Below the pieces are notes generated by a model, which was given only the letters and a program-made list of their open reading frames with translations, had not been told where the DNA came from and made no database searches. From JBJXFK01 sp046155505 (GTDB lineage: Bacteria; Planctomycetota; Phycisphaerae; UBA1845; Fen-1342): DNA of 12,686 nt. Of this stretch, positions 6,893 to 12,686 are shown in pieces. The position numbers and the translations under genes are program-made. The DNA lies in assembly GCA_046155505.1 (NCBI GenBank), contig JBJXFK010000085.1, forward strand, positions 1 through 12,686. Direction: 5' to 3'. Numbering within the stretch: the stretch's first letter is position 1; every line of letters begins with the position of its first letter.

Positions 6893-6995
6893 GTTGCCGT
6901 TGAATTTCCGGTAACAACACATTGATTCCGGCCTTGCGACCGGCAACAATCAGCGGGCGAGGTTCTCTTCCGTCCGGCTGAGAAGCTCGCGCCCG
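6893..6995 (+). promoter_or_regulatory. Array of three adjacent hairpins in the leader of the dockerin gene
   Basis: Hairpin 1: GTTGCCG (6893-6899) with CGGTAAC (6909-6915), one G-U pair. Hairpin 2: TGATTCCGG (6923-6931) with CCGG (6940-6943) and AATCA (6948-6952), a 9-bp stem with a 4-base bulge. Hairpin 3: CGGGC plus GAGGTTCTC (6954-6967) with GAGAAGCTC plus GCCCG (6980-6995), 13 pairs with one mismatch and a 2-base bulge around a 12-base loop. They sit 85-190 bases before the start codon with only 1-7 bases between them. This could be a structured 5' leader or part of an RNA gene; it matches no riboswitch class that I recognise. Confidence 0.4.
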
Positions 6996-7068
6996 TCGGA
7001 TTCGTGCCGTAACGCCCAGATCACCCGGGGGGGTGTTCGACCGGCTTCTACCGGATTCACGCCGTATT

Positions 7069-7073
7069 GGAGG
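7069..7073 (+). promoter_or_regulatory. Ribosome binding site that selects ATG 7081
   Basis: GGAGG at 7069-7073 is 1 base from ATG 7075 and 7 bases from ATG 7081. The spacing favours the second ATG, so the protein begins MLCLFARTRC rather than MKMLCLF. The difference is two residues of signal peptide and has no effect on the mature protein. Confidence 0.65.
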
Positions 7074-7080
7074 CATGAAG

Positions 7081-8655
7081 ATGCTCTGTTTGTTCGCGCG
7101 CACACGTTGCCTACCGGTCGCTCTCACGGTCGCCGCGAGCGCGCTCTTGTCGGCGGCCAATCCGGCGTCGGCCCAATTCGAGGATTTCCAAGCGGCGGCG
7201 AACTGGGGCCGCATTGACGATCAGATTGTCGTGCCGGTCAGTGCCGTTCAGCGAATGACGATCACCTCGCTCGGACGGACGACGATCGACCCCGGCTCCG
7301 AAATCGGCCCGCGCGGGTGCGAGGAATCGCGGACGTATACGGACGCCGACTTTGAGGGAGGCACGTTTGTCGCGCAGGCGGGTTTCGCCCAGGGCGAAAC
7401 CGCGGCGGCTTCGTACACGATTCCGGCAACCCACTTTCCGATTCAGATCGTCTCGGTCGAAATGGTCTTTGTGCAGGATCAGGCGACCGTGCAAACCACG
7501 ACCCAGTGGGGCGTGAAGTTCTGGGCCGGTAACCCGTCGATCAACCCTGGTCCGATACGGTCGTTCGATTCGGACGGGCTGATTCTGCCGCACATTGTCA
7601 TGGGCCAGGGCACGCAGGGCACGAACGTGTTCTTCGCGATCGACCCGAATGACCCGAACCAGATCGTCATCGAAAACAACGGCTCGAATACGTTCAGCGT
7701 CGGCTACACCATCAATCAGCACAACGAGCCGCCCGCGAATCCGTGTCAGACCGCGCCGCCGCCGCGACGAAATGCGTTCCCGGCGACCGACGCGAGCGGG
7801 CTGGCATCGGCAACGAACAACTGGCTGGGCGCGATCAACTGCGGGCCGATCAGTTGCGTGCCCAACGGCGGCTTTGTCAGGTTTAGCCAATTGATCTCGG
7901 TTTGCCGCCCGACCGGCGACTGGGTGCTGCGTGTGGTTTATCGACCGCTCGATTGCCAACCGGGCGTCGGCGCGTGCTGCATCAGCGGCGTATGCAGCGT
8001 GCGGACGGCGACGGAATGTGCGGCCAATGGCGGCAGCTACCTGGGCGATGGAACCACCTGTGTCGGCGTAACCTGCCCGACGCCGAATCAGGCGTGTTGC
8101 TTTGCGTCGACCGGCGGCTGTTTGAATCTGAATCCGGCGACATGCAGCGGTGCGGGCGGCGTGCCGGGCGGGCCGGGTAGCAATTGCGGCACGTTTGTGT
8201 GCTTCCCGATGGGTGCGTGCTGTCTGCCTGATGGGACGTGCGTTGGCCCGGTGAGTCCGGATGCGTGCGCGACGCAGGGCGGCACGTTCCAGGGGAATAA
8301 TACGAACTGCGGATCGGTTACTTGTCCATTGCCCGTCGGTGCGTGCTGCTTTGTCACCGGCTTTTGCATCGAACTTAGCGAAACGGATTGCGGAATCGCG
8401 GGCGGGTCGTGGGCGGGCGTCGGGTCTGATTGCAGCGACGCCAACGGCAATGGCCGCGCCGACGATTGCGAAGTGGCCTGTCCCGGCGACGTGGATAGTG
8501 ACAACGACGTGGACCTGACCGATCTGGCGACGCTGCTGACCAATTTTGGCACGCCGTCGGGCATGACTCGGGCACAGGGCGATTTGGACGGCGACGGCGA
8601 CGTCGATTTGTCCGATCTCGCCGCATTGCTTGCAAATTTCGGCCGCACCTGCTGA
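7081..8655 (+). CDS. Secreted Cys-repeat protein with C-terminal dockerin-like module
   Basis: A 524-residue protein starting at ATG 7081, chosen by the GGAGG spacing. Residues 1-31 form a signal peptide with a hydrophobic core and an NPASA cleavage site. Residues 32-294 are a unique region without a recognised fold. Residues 297-463 hold four repeats of about 40 residues, each opening with ACC or GACC and carrying spaced Cys, most ending in TCP or similar. Residues 467-524 form a dockerin-like module, CPGDVDSDNDVDLTDLATLL then DLDGDGDVDLSDLAALLANF, with Asp at Ca-loop positions 1, 3, 5, 9 and 12 of both repeats and Cys at both ends; the final Cys is the last residue. Protein chemistry fits an extracellular, disulphide-stabilised surface or matrix protein. 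The next gene ends in the same kind of module. Function is not known; the GACC repeats and dockerin ending are typical of Phycisphaerae secreted proteins. Confidence 0.88.
   Translation: MLCLFARTRCLPVALTVAASALLSAANPASAQFEDFQAAANWGRIDDQIVVPVSAVQRMTITSLGRTTIDPGSEIGPRGCEESRTYTDADFEGGTFVAQAGFAQGETAAASYTIPATHFPIQIVSVEMVFVQDQATVQTTTQWGVKFWAGNPSINPGPIRSFDSDGLILPHIVMGQGTQGTNVFFAIDPNDPNQIVIENNGSNTFSVGYTINQHNEPPANPCQTAPPPRRNAFPATDASGLASATNNWLGAINCGPISCVPNGGFVRFSQLISVCRPTGDWVLRVVYRPLDCQPGVGACCISGVCSVRTATECAANGGSYLGDGTTCVGVTCPTPNQACCFASTGGCLNLNPATCSGAGGVPGGPGSNCGTFVCFPMGACCLPDGTCVGPVSPDACATQGGTFQGNNTNCGSVTCPLPVGACCFVTGFCIELSETDCGIAGGSWAGVGSDCSDANGNGRADDCEVACPGDVDSDNDVDLTDLATLLTNFGTPSGMTRAQGDLDGDGDVDLSDLAALLANFGRTC
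7969..8469 (+). repeat. Four in-frame copies of a Cys-rich GACC module
   Basis: The copies begin near 7969 (GACCISGVC), 8092 (ACCFASTGGC), 8212 (GACCLPDGTC) and 8338 (GACCFVTGFC). Copies 1 and 3 are closest, both ending in a 'GG-[ST]-x-x-G-x-x-T-x-C-x-x-VTCP' pattern. Copy 2 is more divergent. Copy 4 ends in NGNGRADDCE, which looks like a thrombospondin type-3-like Asp/Asn-rich linker into the dockerin. The nucleotide sequences differ, so these are old duplications. Confidence 0.75.
8479..8652 (+). other. Dockerin-like module of the Cys-repeat protein
   Basis: This encodes residues 467-524: two F-hand-like repeats, DVDSDNDVDLTDLATLL and DLDGDGDVDLSDLAALL, bracketed by Cys with 56 residues between them. 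The protease gene encodes a module of exactly the same span at 11588-11761. Positions 10-11 of each Ca loop are Leu-Thr or Leu-Ser in all four repeats. Confidence 0.8.
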
Positions 8656-8683
8656 CGGCCGTAGCGATATCAACGGGGCGGGC

Positions 8684-8830
8684 CGCGCTGCGAACAGCAT
8701 CGCGCGTCTGCCGAGAACGGGTTGGACAATTTCACGTCGTCGTCGTTGCGTGCGGGGAAGATTCCGCGCTCGCGATTTCGCGCCGACGTTCTTGTCCGAC
8801 CCGTTCTCGTTTTCGGTATCGCACTGAAAA
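8684..8830 (+). other. Structured spacer: long inverted repeat between the two dockerin genes
   Basis: The arms CGAGAACGGGTTGGACAA (8712-8729) and TTGTCCGACCCGTTCTCG (8792-8809) pair over 18 positions with one G-U pair. Inside them, ACGTCG and CGACGT extend the stem after a small internal loop, and TTTT follows the right arm at 8810-8813. A smaller hairpin (CGCGCTG/CAG-CGCG, 8684-8704) precedes it, and a TTTTC/GAAAA pair (8810-8830) follows. It could be an unusual terminator for the upstream gene, an mRNA processing site or a structured RNA. The remaining bases to 8906 hold nothing I can identify. Confidence 0.55.
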
Positions 8831-8906
8831 TCGGCATGGAGGCCGCGAACGGGCCGTGAGGGACGGACGGCAATGGACGTCGTTCGTATGGGACAATTTC
8901 GGGCCA

Positions 8907-8936
8907 CGAATCGAGAATCTCCGATTCGAAAGGGAG
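8907..8936 (+). promoter_or_regulatory. Hairpin directly before the protease ribosome binding site
   Basis: CGAATCGAG (8907-8915) pairs with CTC and GATTCG (8919-8921, 8923-8928) with one bulged C and an AAT triloop. Two bases later comes AGGGAG (8931-8936), a Shine-Dalgarno sequence 5 bases from ATG 8942. This ribosome site fixes the start. The hairpin could shield the 5' end of the mRNA or affect initiation. Confidence 0.5.
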
Positions 8937-8941
8937 CTGTA

Positions 8942-11770
8942 ATGCGAAAGTTCTTGTGCATGGCGGGCGCGGTCGCCCTGCCGTTGATGGCGACCACATC
9001 GCTGGCGATCATCGACGCCGGCAACGCGCCGCCGCAGATGCCCACCGGCTACGTGCTGCAAAGCAGCAACGACGAGCTGCCGCTGGAAACGCGACAGTTG
9101 ATGAGCGAATTCCCCGGCGTGCGGGTCGAGCAGGCGGGCGGGCGCATCAGCCACCTGTGGGGCAAGCCGATGACCGTCGGCGATACGCCGAATGAAGCGG
9201 TCGATGCGTTTCTGGCGCAGCATGTGGGCGCATTTGGCCAGGGCGAGGTTGAGCTCAATCTCGAATGGTCGGGCACGGCGGGCGAAGGCAAATTTACCGT
9301 ATATGGCTTTTCACAGACGATTGACGGCGCTCCGGTTGAGCATGGCATGGCCCGCGTTCTGGTGCTGAACAGCGCCCCGGCCCGCGTGGTGTACGCGAGC
9401 GGTATTCTCGCGGCGCGGCCCGAGGGCGGCTTCCCGGAAGTCAGCGTGACCGCCGACGGGGCGCAAAACATGGTCAGCAACATGCTGCTGTACAAGCGGC
9501 TGGAGCAGTGGAGCCAGCCGCAGCTCGCCGTGTTCTTCGGCAGCGGTCCGTTCGGCGATGCGCAGCGCGTCTGGAAGTTCACGGGACAAGTGCTCGATCG
9601 CGCCAATCCCGAGGGGTACACGTTCTTCGTCAATGCATCAACCGGTCGCTTGGTGTGGGCACGATACGAAGTGCTGCACGCCGACGTGAGCGGCACGGTC
9701 TCGGCGAATGTCACGCCGGGCTCGCTGCCCGATACCGCGGCGAATCCGGAACAGGTGCGGGCGATGCCGGACATGCGCACGGCGATCGGCGGCACGTTTG
9801 TGTTCAGCGATGTGCTGGGCGCATTCACGATTCCCAATGCGGGCGTTACGCCGGTCGATGTGACCGCGTCGGTCGTCGGCGGCGAATGGGCGTCGGTCAA
9901 TGACAGCGCCGGCGGTACCGAGATCGGTGCGACGGCAACTGGCGTGACGCCGCCCGGCCCGGCTGGGTTGTTGCTGAACCCGACGCCGGCCGAGTTCTTG
10001 ACGGCGCAGGCGAACGGCTACTACCAGACGACGTTGACGCACAATTTCTTTGATGATCGCTGGGATCTGACGATTCTTGATCGCTCGCTGCCGGTGAACG
10101 TGAACATCGACAGCTCGTGCAACGCGAATTTTTCGCCGATCAACATCGACATCAACTTCTTCCGCGCTGCGGGCGGCTGCGTGAACACCGCGTACAGCTC
10201 GGTGGTCAATCACGAGTACGGGCACTTCGTAGTCAATCGTCTGGGCCTGACACAGGGCGGCTTTGGCGAGGGCTTTGGCGATTGCGTCAGCATTCTGATG
10301 AATGACGACCCGGTGATCGGGCGCAATTTCTCAGGCAGCAGCGCAATTCGCACGCCTGAGACGGCGAACATCGACTATCCGTGCTCGTCGGGCGCGATTC
10401 ACACCTGCGGCCAGATCGTCGGCGGTTTCTGGTGGGATGTGCGCGAGCGGCTGGGCGTGACCTACGGCAGCGCCGAGGGTCTGGCGCTGACGCAAAACCT
10501 GTTCGTCGATTGGGCGCAGATCACCAACGGCGGCGATCCGTCGAACGGATCGCTCAATTCGGCGTACCCGGCGACGGCAAGCGAAGTGCTGACTGTCGAT
10601 GACGACAACGGCGACATTGAAGACGGCACGCCGAACTACGCCGATATTTGTGCGGCGTTCGGGACCAAGGGCATTTCGTGCCCCGCAGTCCCGGCGATCG
10701 GATTTGCCTATCCGGATGGTCTGCCGGACTTCGCCAACCCTGCCGGCGATACGACGTTCCGTGTCGAGGTGATCGAGCGCACCGCGATGCATACGGCCAA
10801 CTCGCTGCAAATTCTCTATCGCGGCGGCGCATCTGGCGTTTTCACGACGGCCAACGGCTCGCTGATCTCGGGCACGACGTACAACGTGACGATTCCGCAA
10901 TTTGCTTGCGGGACGACGGTGCAGTTCTACGTCAGCGTCAACTCGACGCAAGGCGTGTTCAGTTCGCCGTCGAACGCGCCGACTTCGGTGAACGAGGCAG
11001 TCGCGGCAACCGGGATCGAGACTTTGTTCGCAGATGACCTTGAATCCAATCTCGGTTGGACGGTCGGCCAAGCCGGCGATAACGCCACGACCGGCATCTG
11101 GACGCGCGTGAATCCCAACGGCACCGCGGCGCAGCCCGAAGATGACAACACCGGAGCGCCGGGTGTGACATGCTTCGTTACGGGTCAAGGCTCGGCAGGT
11201 GGTTCGGTGGGCGAGAACGACGTTGACAGCGGCACGACCACGCTGATCAGCCCGGTCGTCAATCTGAGCGGCGCGACGAGCGCGCAGATCAGCTATTGGC
11301 GCTGGTACTCGAACAGTACGGGCGCGGCCCCGAACGCCGATTCGTTCCTGATCGACGTGACAAGCGACGGAACCAACTGGGTGAATGTCGAGACCATCGG
11401 TCCGGCGGGCCCGCAAACCGGCGGCGGGTGGTTCTTCAACAGCTTCAACGTCGCCGATTTCGCGCCACTGAGCGCGACCGTGCGGGTGCGCTTCCGCGCG
11501 TCCGACCTCGGCTCGGGTTCGATCGTTGAAGCGGCGATCGACGACTTCAGCGTATCGCGATTCCTGTGCGACGCGCTGCCCACGCCGTGTCCGGCGGACC
11601 TGAACGGCGATCGGCAGATCAACCTGACCGATCTCGCGACCTTGCTGTCGAACTTTGGTTTGACGGCCGGTGCGACAGCCGAGCAGGGCGATCTGAATGG
11701 CGACGAGCAGATCACGTTGACCGATCTGGCGCAACTGCTGTCGGTCTTTGGCACGCCGTGCCCGGACTGA
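8942..11770 (+). CDS. Secreted HEXXH metallopeptidase (fungalysin/thermolysin-like) with C-terminal dockerin-like module
   Basis: A 942-residue protein; ATG 8942 has AGGGAG 5 bases upstream and begins a signal peptide, MRKFLCMAGAVALPLMATTS, with cleavage near residue 22. Residues about 50-240 look like a fungalysin/thermolysin propeptide (GFSQTIDGAPVEHGMARVLV at 123-142, then a PepSY-like part ending VNASTGRLVWARYEV). The catalytic part has HEYGH at 424-428 and GEGFGD at 442-447, which correspond to HEXXH and the GEGWSD-type third zinc ligand of M36 peptidases. DDDNGDIEDGTPNYADICAA at about 554-573 is typical of related planctomycete enzymes. Residues about 694-874 resemble a jelly-roll/MAM-like adhesive domain. 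Residues 883-940 are a dockerin-like module, Cys at both ends, loops DLNGDRQINLTD and DLNGDEQITLTD. Expected role: an exported, self-activating protease acting outside the cell or on its surface. The short HEXXH-to-Glu spacing is unusual; exact family is not certain. Confidence 0.9.
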   Translation: MRKFLCMAGAVALPLMATTSLAIIDAGNAPPQMPTGYVLQSSNDELPLETRQLMSEFPGVRVEQAGGRISHLWGKPMTVGDTPNEAVDAFLAQHVGAFGQGEVELNLEWSGTAGEGKFTVYGFSQTIDGAPVEHGMARVLVLNSAPARVVYASGILAARPEGGFPEVSVTADGAQNMVSNMLLYKRLEQWSQPQLAVFFGSGPFGDAQRVWKFTGQVLDRANPEGYTFFVNASTGRLVWARYEVLHADVSGTVSANVTPGSLPDTAANPEQVRAMPDMRTAIGGTFVFSDVLGAFTIPNAGVTPVDVTASVVGGEWASVNDSAGGTEIGATATGVTPPGPAGLLLNPTPAEFLTAQANGYYQTTLTHNFFDDRWDLTILDRSLPVNVNIDSSCNANFSPINIDINFFRAAGGCVNTAYSSVVNHEYGHFVVNRLGLTQGGFGEGFGDCVSILMNDDPVIGRNFSGSSAIRTPETANIDYPCSSGAIHTCGQIVGGFWWDVRERLGVTYGSAEGLALTQNLFVDWAQITNGGDPSNGSLNSAYPATASEVLTVDDDNGDIEDGTPNYADICAAFGTKGISCPAVPAIGFAYPDGLPDFANPAGDTTFRVEVIERTAMHTANSLQILYRGGASGVFTTANGSLISGTTYNVTIPQFACGTTVQFYVSVNSTQGVFSSPSNAPTSVNEAVAATGIETLFADDLESNLGWTVGQAGDNATTGIWTRVNPNGTAAQPEDDNTGAPGVTCFVTGQGSAGGSVGENDVDSGTTTLISPVVNLSGATSAQISYWRWYSNSTGAAPNADSFLIDVTSDGTNWVNVETIGPAGPQTGGGWFFNSFNVADFAPLSATVRVRFRASDLGSGSIVEAAIDDFSVSRFLCDALPTPCPADLNGDRQINLTDLATLLSNFGLTAGATAEQGDLNGDEQITLTDLAQLLSVFGTPCPD
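11588..11761 (+). other. Dockerin-like module of the metallopeptidase
   Basis: This encodes residues 883-940, from the Cys of CPADLNGD to the Cys of FGTPC, again with exactly 56 residues between them. Ca-loop ligands at positions 1, 3, 5 and 12 are Asp or Asn in both repeats; position 9 is Asn in the first and Thr in the second. Two residues (Pro-Asp) follow before the stop. Confidence 0.8.
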
Positions 11771-11808
11771 TCGATCTGCGACAGCGATCTTTCGGCTGAA
11801 TAATTCGG

Positions 11809-11842
11809 CAGGCGGCGCAGGTCTCGCGACTTGCGCCGCCTG
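11809..11842 (+). terminator. GC-rich hairpin after the metallopeptidase gene, possible terminator
   Basis: CAGGCGGCGCA (11809-11819) pairs perfectly with TGCGCCGCCTG (11832-11842) around a 12-base loop, 38 bases after the protease stop. There is no T-run after it on either strand, so it is either a non-canonical terminator or an mRNA 3'-end protecting structure. Confidence 0.5.
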
Positions 11843-11849
11843 TCGTCGC

Positions 11850-11878
11850 TTGCCGGGTGCGCCGCGCGACCGCATAAT
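11850..11878 (+). promoter_or_regulatory. Candidate sigma-70 type promoter for the zinc ribbon gene
   Basis: TTGCCG (11850-11855), 17 bases, CATAAT (11873-11878). It matches 4 of 6 and 5 of 6 consensus bases and would start RNA near 11885, about 50 bases before the start codon. It lies just past the hairpin at 11809-11842, so the gene probably has its own transcript. A perfect TTGACA at 11901-11906 was set aside because it lacks a -10 partner. Confidence 0.45.
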
Positions 11879-11937
11879 GCGTGTTCGTCTGCGGTTTTCG
11901 TTGACAAGTTCATGACCATGCGGCGGGAGTGTGCGGA

Positions 11938-12663
11938 GTGGGCGCGAAAACGCGGGCGTTGCTCGACTATCAAGAGATCGAGTTGCAGATCGTCGATATC
12001 AAGCGACAACTTGATCGGCGGCAGCGACAGATCGCCGTGCAAACCAAGAAGCTGGAGCTGTCGCGGGGCGCGATGGCGGGCGAGCAGGGTGAGCTGCGGC
12101 GGGCACAGATGCAGATCGACGAGCTCGATCTCGAACTCAAAGCCCGCAGCGGACACCTCGCCAAACTGCGCGAGCAGCTCAACTCGGTTCGAACCAACAA
12201 AGAATATGCGGCGATCCTGTCGCAACTGAACAACGACAAAGTCGATTTCACGAAGCTCGAAGCCCGGGCGCTCGAATTGATGGGCGCACTCGAAGAGCGC
12301 AAGAAGGGCATGAGCGGGCAGCAGACCGCCGAAAAAACCGACCTGGATCGGCTCGGGCAATTGCAAGCGGAGTTTGAGCAGACGCAGCGGTTGTACGCGG
12401 ACCGGTTGGCCGAGCTGGAAGCGCAAAAGGCCACCGCCGCCGCACCGCTCGACAAAGGCGTGATCGATATGTTTCACCGCCTGGCCGAGCGCTGGGAAGG
12501 CGAAGCGATGGCCGAGTGCTTGCGCGTGAATCCGCGCCGCGATGACTACAGTTGCGGCGGATGCAACATGTCGCTGACGTCGGACATGGCGAATGCACTG
12601 CGCGTGAAGGATGAATTGTTCACCTGCAAGAATTGCGGGCGAGTGCTGTACTTCAAAGACTGA
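11938..12663 (+). CDS. Coiled-coil protein with C-terminal C4 zinc ribbon (COG1579-like)
   Basis: A 241-residue protein. Two in-frame GTG codons compete; GGGAG at 11925-11929 overlaps the first (11929) and lies 8 bases from the second (11938), so GTG 11938 was chosen. Residues about 7-170 are a long charged coiled coil, with the family signature VRTNKEYAAILSQL near 84-97. The C-terminus has Cys pairs C206/C209 (CGGC) and C230/C233 (CKNC), a C4 zinc ribbon ending CGRVLYFKD. This is the architecture of COG1579 proteins, long annotated as predicted nucleic-acid-binding zinc ribbon proteins and structurally a hook-like coiled coil. The cellular role is not settled. It is cytoplasmic, with no signal peptide, and appears to be transcribed separately from the upstream protease gene. 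The gene is complete and ends 23 bases before the window edge. Confidence 0.92.
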   Translation: MGAKTRALLDYQEIELQIVDIKRQLDRRQRQIAVQTKKLELSRGAMAGEQGELRRAQMQIDELDLELKARSGHLAKLREQLNSVRTNKEYAAILSQLNNDKVDFTKLEARALELMGALEERKKGMSGQQTAEKTDLDRLGQLQAEFEQTQRLYADRLAELEAQKATAAAPLDKGVIDMFHRLAERWEGEAMAECLRVNPRRDDYSCGGCNMSLTSDMANALRVKDELFTCKNCGRVLYFKD

Positions 12664-12669
12664 GTTCAG

Positions 12670-12686
12670 AGTAGCGAGTAGCGAGT
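12670..12686 (+). repeat. Heptamer tandem repeat running off the right edge
   Basis: AGTAGCG occurs twice in a row and a third copy begins (AGT) at the last bases of the window. With only 17 bases visible the array length is unknown. It starts 6 bases after the stop of the zinc ribbon gene. Confidence 0.45.

Larger units (their letters stand above)
6392..7080. other. 689-base gap without a convincing protein gene
   Basis: This gap lies between the leftward permease and the rightward dockerin gene. Short plus-strand frames in it are arginine/serine-rich and lack ribosome sites. It holds, left to right: unexplained sequence to about 6590 (probably including the permease promoter, which I cannot pin down), two hairpins and a strong terminator at 6593-6705, a dispersed repeat copy at 6734-6758, a small palindrome at 6863-6877 (TTCGG/CCGAA), and three consecutive hairpins at 6893-6995. 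Confidence 0.65.

Noticed and set aside
6473..6903. Overlapping short plus-strand frames in the gap before the dockerin gene
   Set aside because: They run through a terminator and a repeat copy, have no ribosome site and no protein-like pattern.
6954..6995. TPP riboswitch, suggested by GGCTGAGA at 6976-6983
   Set aside because: The rest of the conserved TPP core (such as the GAACCTGAT segment) is missing, and the downstream gene is not a thiamine gene.
7111..9045. Long minus-strand open frame across the dockerin gene and spacer
   Set aside because: Composition is Arg/Ala-rich without domains, and it crosses two real genes on the other strand.
10331..11875. Long minus-strand open frame opposite the protease C-terminal half
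   Set aside because: Same antisense shadow effect; the plus strand encodes recognisable domains to the stop.
11901..11929. TTGACA at 11901 as the -35 box of the zinc ribbon gene
   Set aside because: At normal spacing the -10 position is CGGGAG, and RNA would start at or past the ribosome site; TTGCCG/CATAAT upstream fits better.
11929..11937. GTG 11929 as start of the zinc ribbon protein
   Set aside because: The only Shine-Dalgarno-like sequence overlaps it, while GTG 11938 has an 8-base spacing.
1..12686. CRISPR array, tRNA, rRNA, integrase or transposase gene
   Set aside because: None was found; the repeats seen are few, short and unequally spaced, and no mobile-element protein motifs occur.

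Overview
The window is GC-rich and gene-dense, and its protein content points to a planctomycete, most likely of the class Phycisphaerae. Three things suggest this: two secreted proteins that end in a Cys-flanked dockerin-like Ca-binding module, a four-fold 'GACC...TCP' Cys-rich module in one of them, and a membrane protein with the 'C-x2-C...RCPECGTPF' zinc ribbon tail common in that phylum. The assignment rests on protein style alone; no rRNA or tRNA gene is visible.

Layout. Positions 1-991 (minus strand) hold a small membrane/zinc-ribbon gene followed after 8 bases by purE, which runs off the left edge. Positions 992-1343 are a non-coding cluster of short repeats and hairpins. Positions 1344-4658 (plus) hold a two-gene repair unit: an Lhr-Core type DEXH helicase and a PdeM/MPE metallophosphoesterase nuclease, 6 bases apart. 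A convergent junction follows at 4659-4804, bounded by a 34-base inverted repeat whose right arm encodes the last ten residues and the stop of the next gene, a fused two-domain ABC permease of the ferric-iron/thiamine type (4805-6391, minus). Positions 6392-7080 carry no convincing protein gene. They contain a strong plus-strand intrinsic terminator preceded by two hairpins (a candidate small RNA), a second copy of a repeat seen near 1157, and three back-to-back hairpins in the leader of the next gene.

Positions 7081-11770 (plus) hold two secreted dockerin proteins: a Cys-repeat protein and a large HEXXH metallopeptidase with a propeptide-like N-terminus. The 286 bases between them are rich in inverted repeats, including an 18-base pair of arms and a hairpin directly before the protease ribosome binding site. 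Positions 11938-12663 (plus) hold a coiled-coil/C4 zinc ribbon protein (COG1579-like) with a recognisable promoter. The window ends inside a short heptamer repeat.

How the genes may work together: helicase and PdeM form a known DNA-repair pair, here without the usual ligase and exonuclease beside them. The two dockerin proteins probably go to the same extracellular or cell-surface destination, since their C-terminal modules have identical Cys-to-Cys length and very similar sequence. No complete new system can be claimed. The least explained material is the structured non-coding DNA at 6593-6995 and 8684-8928 and the dispersed repeats.
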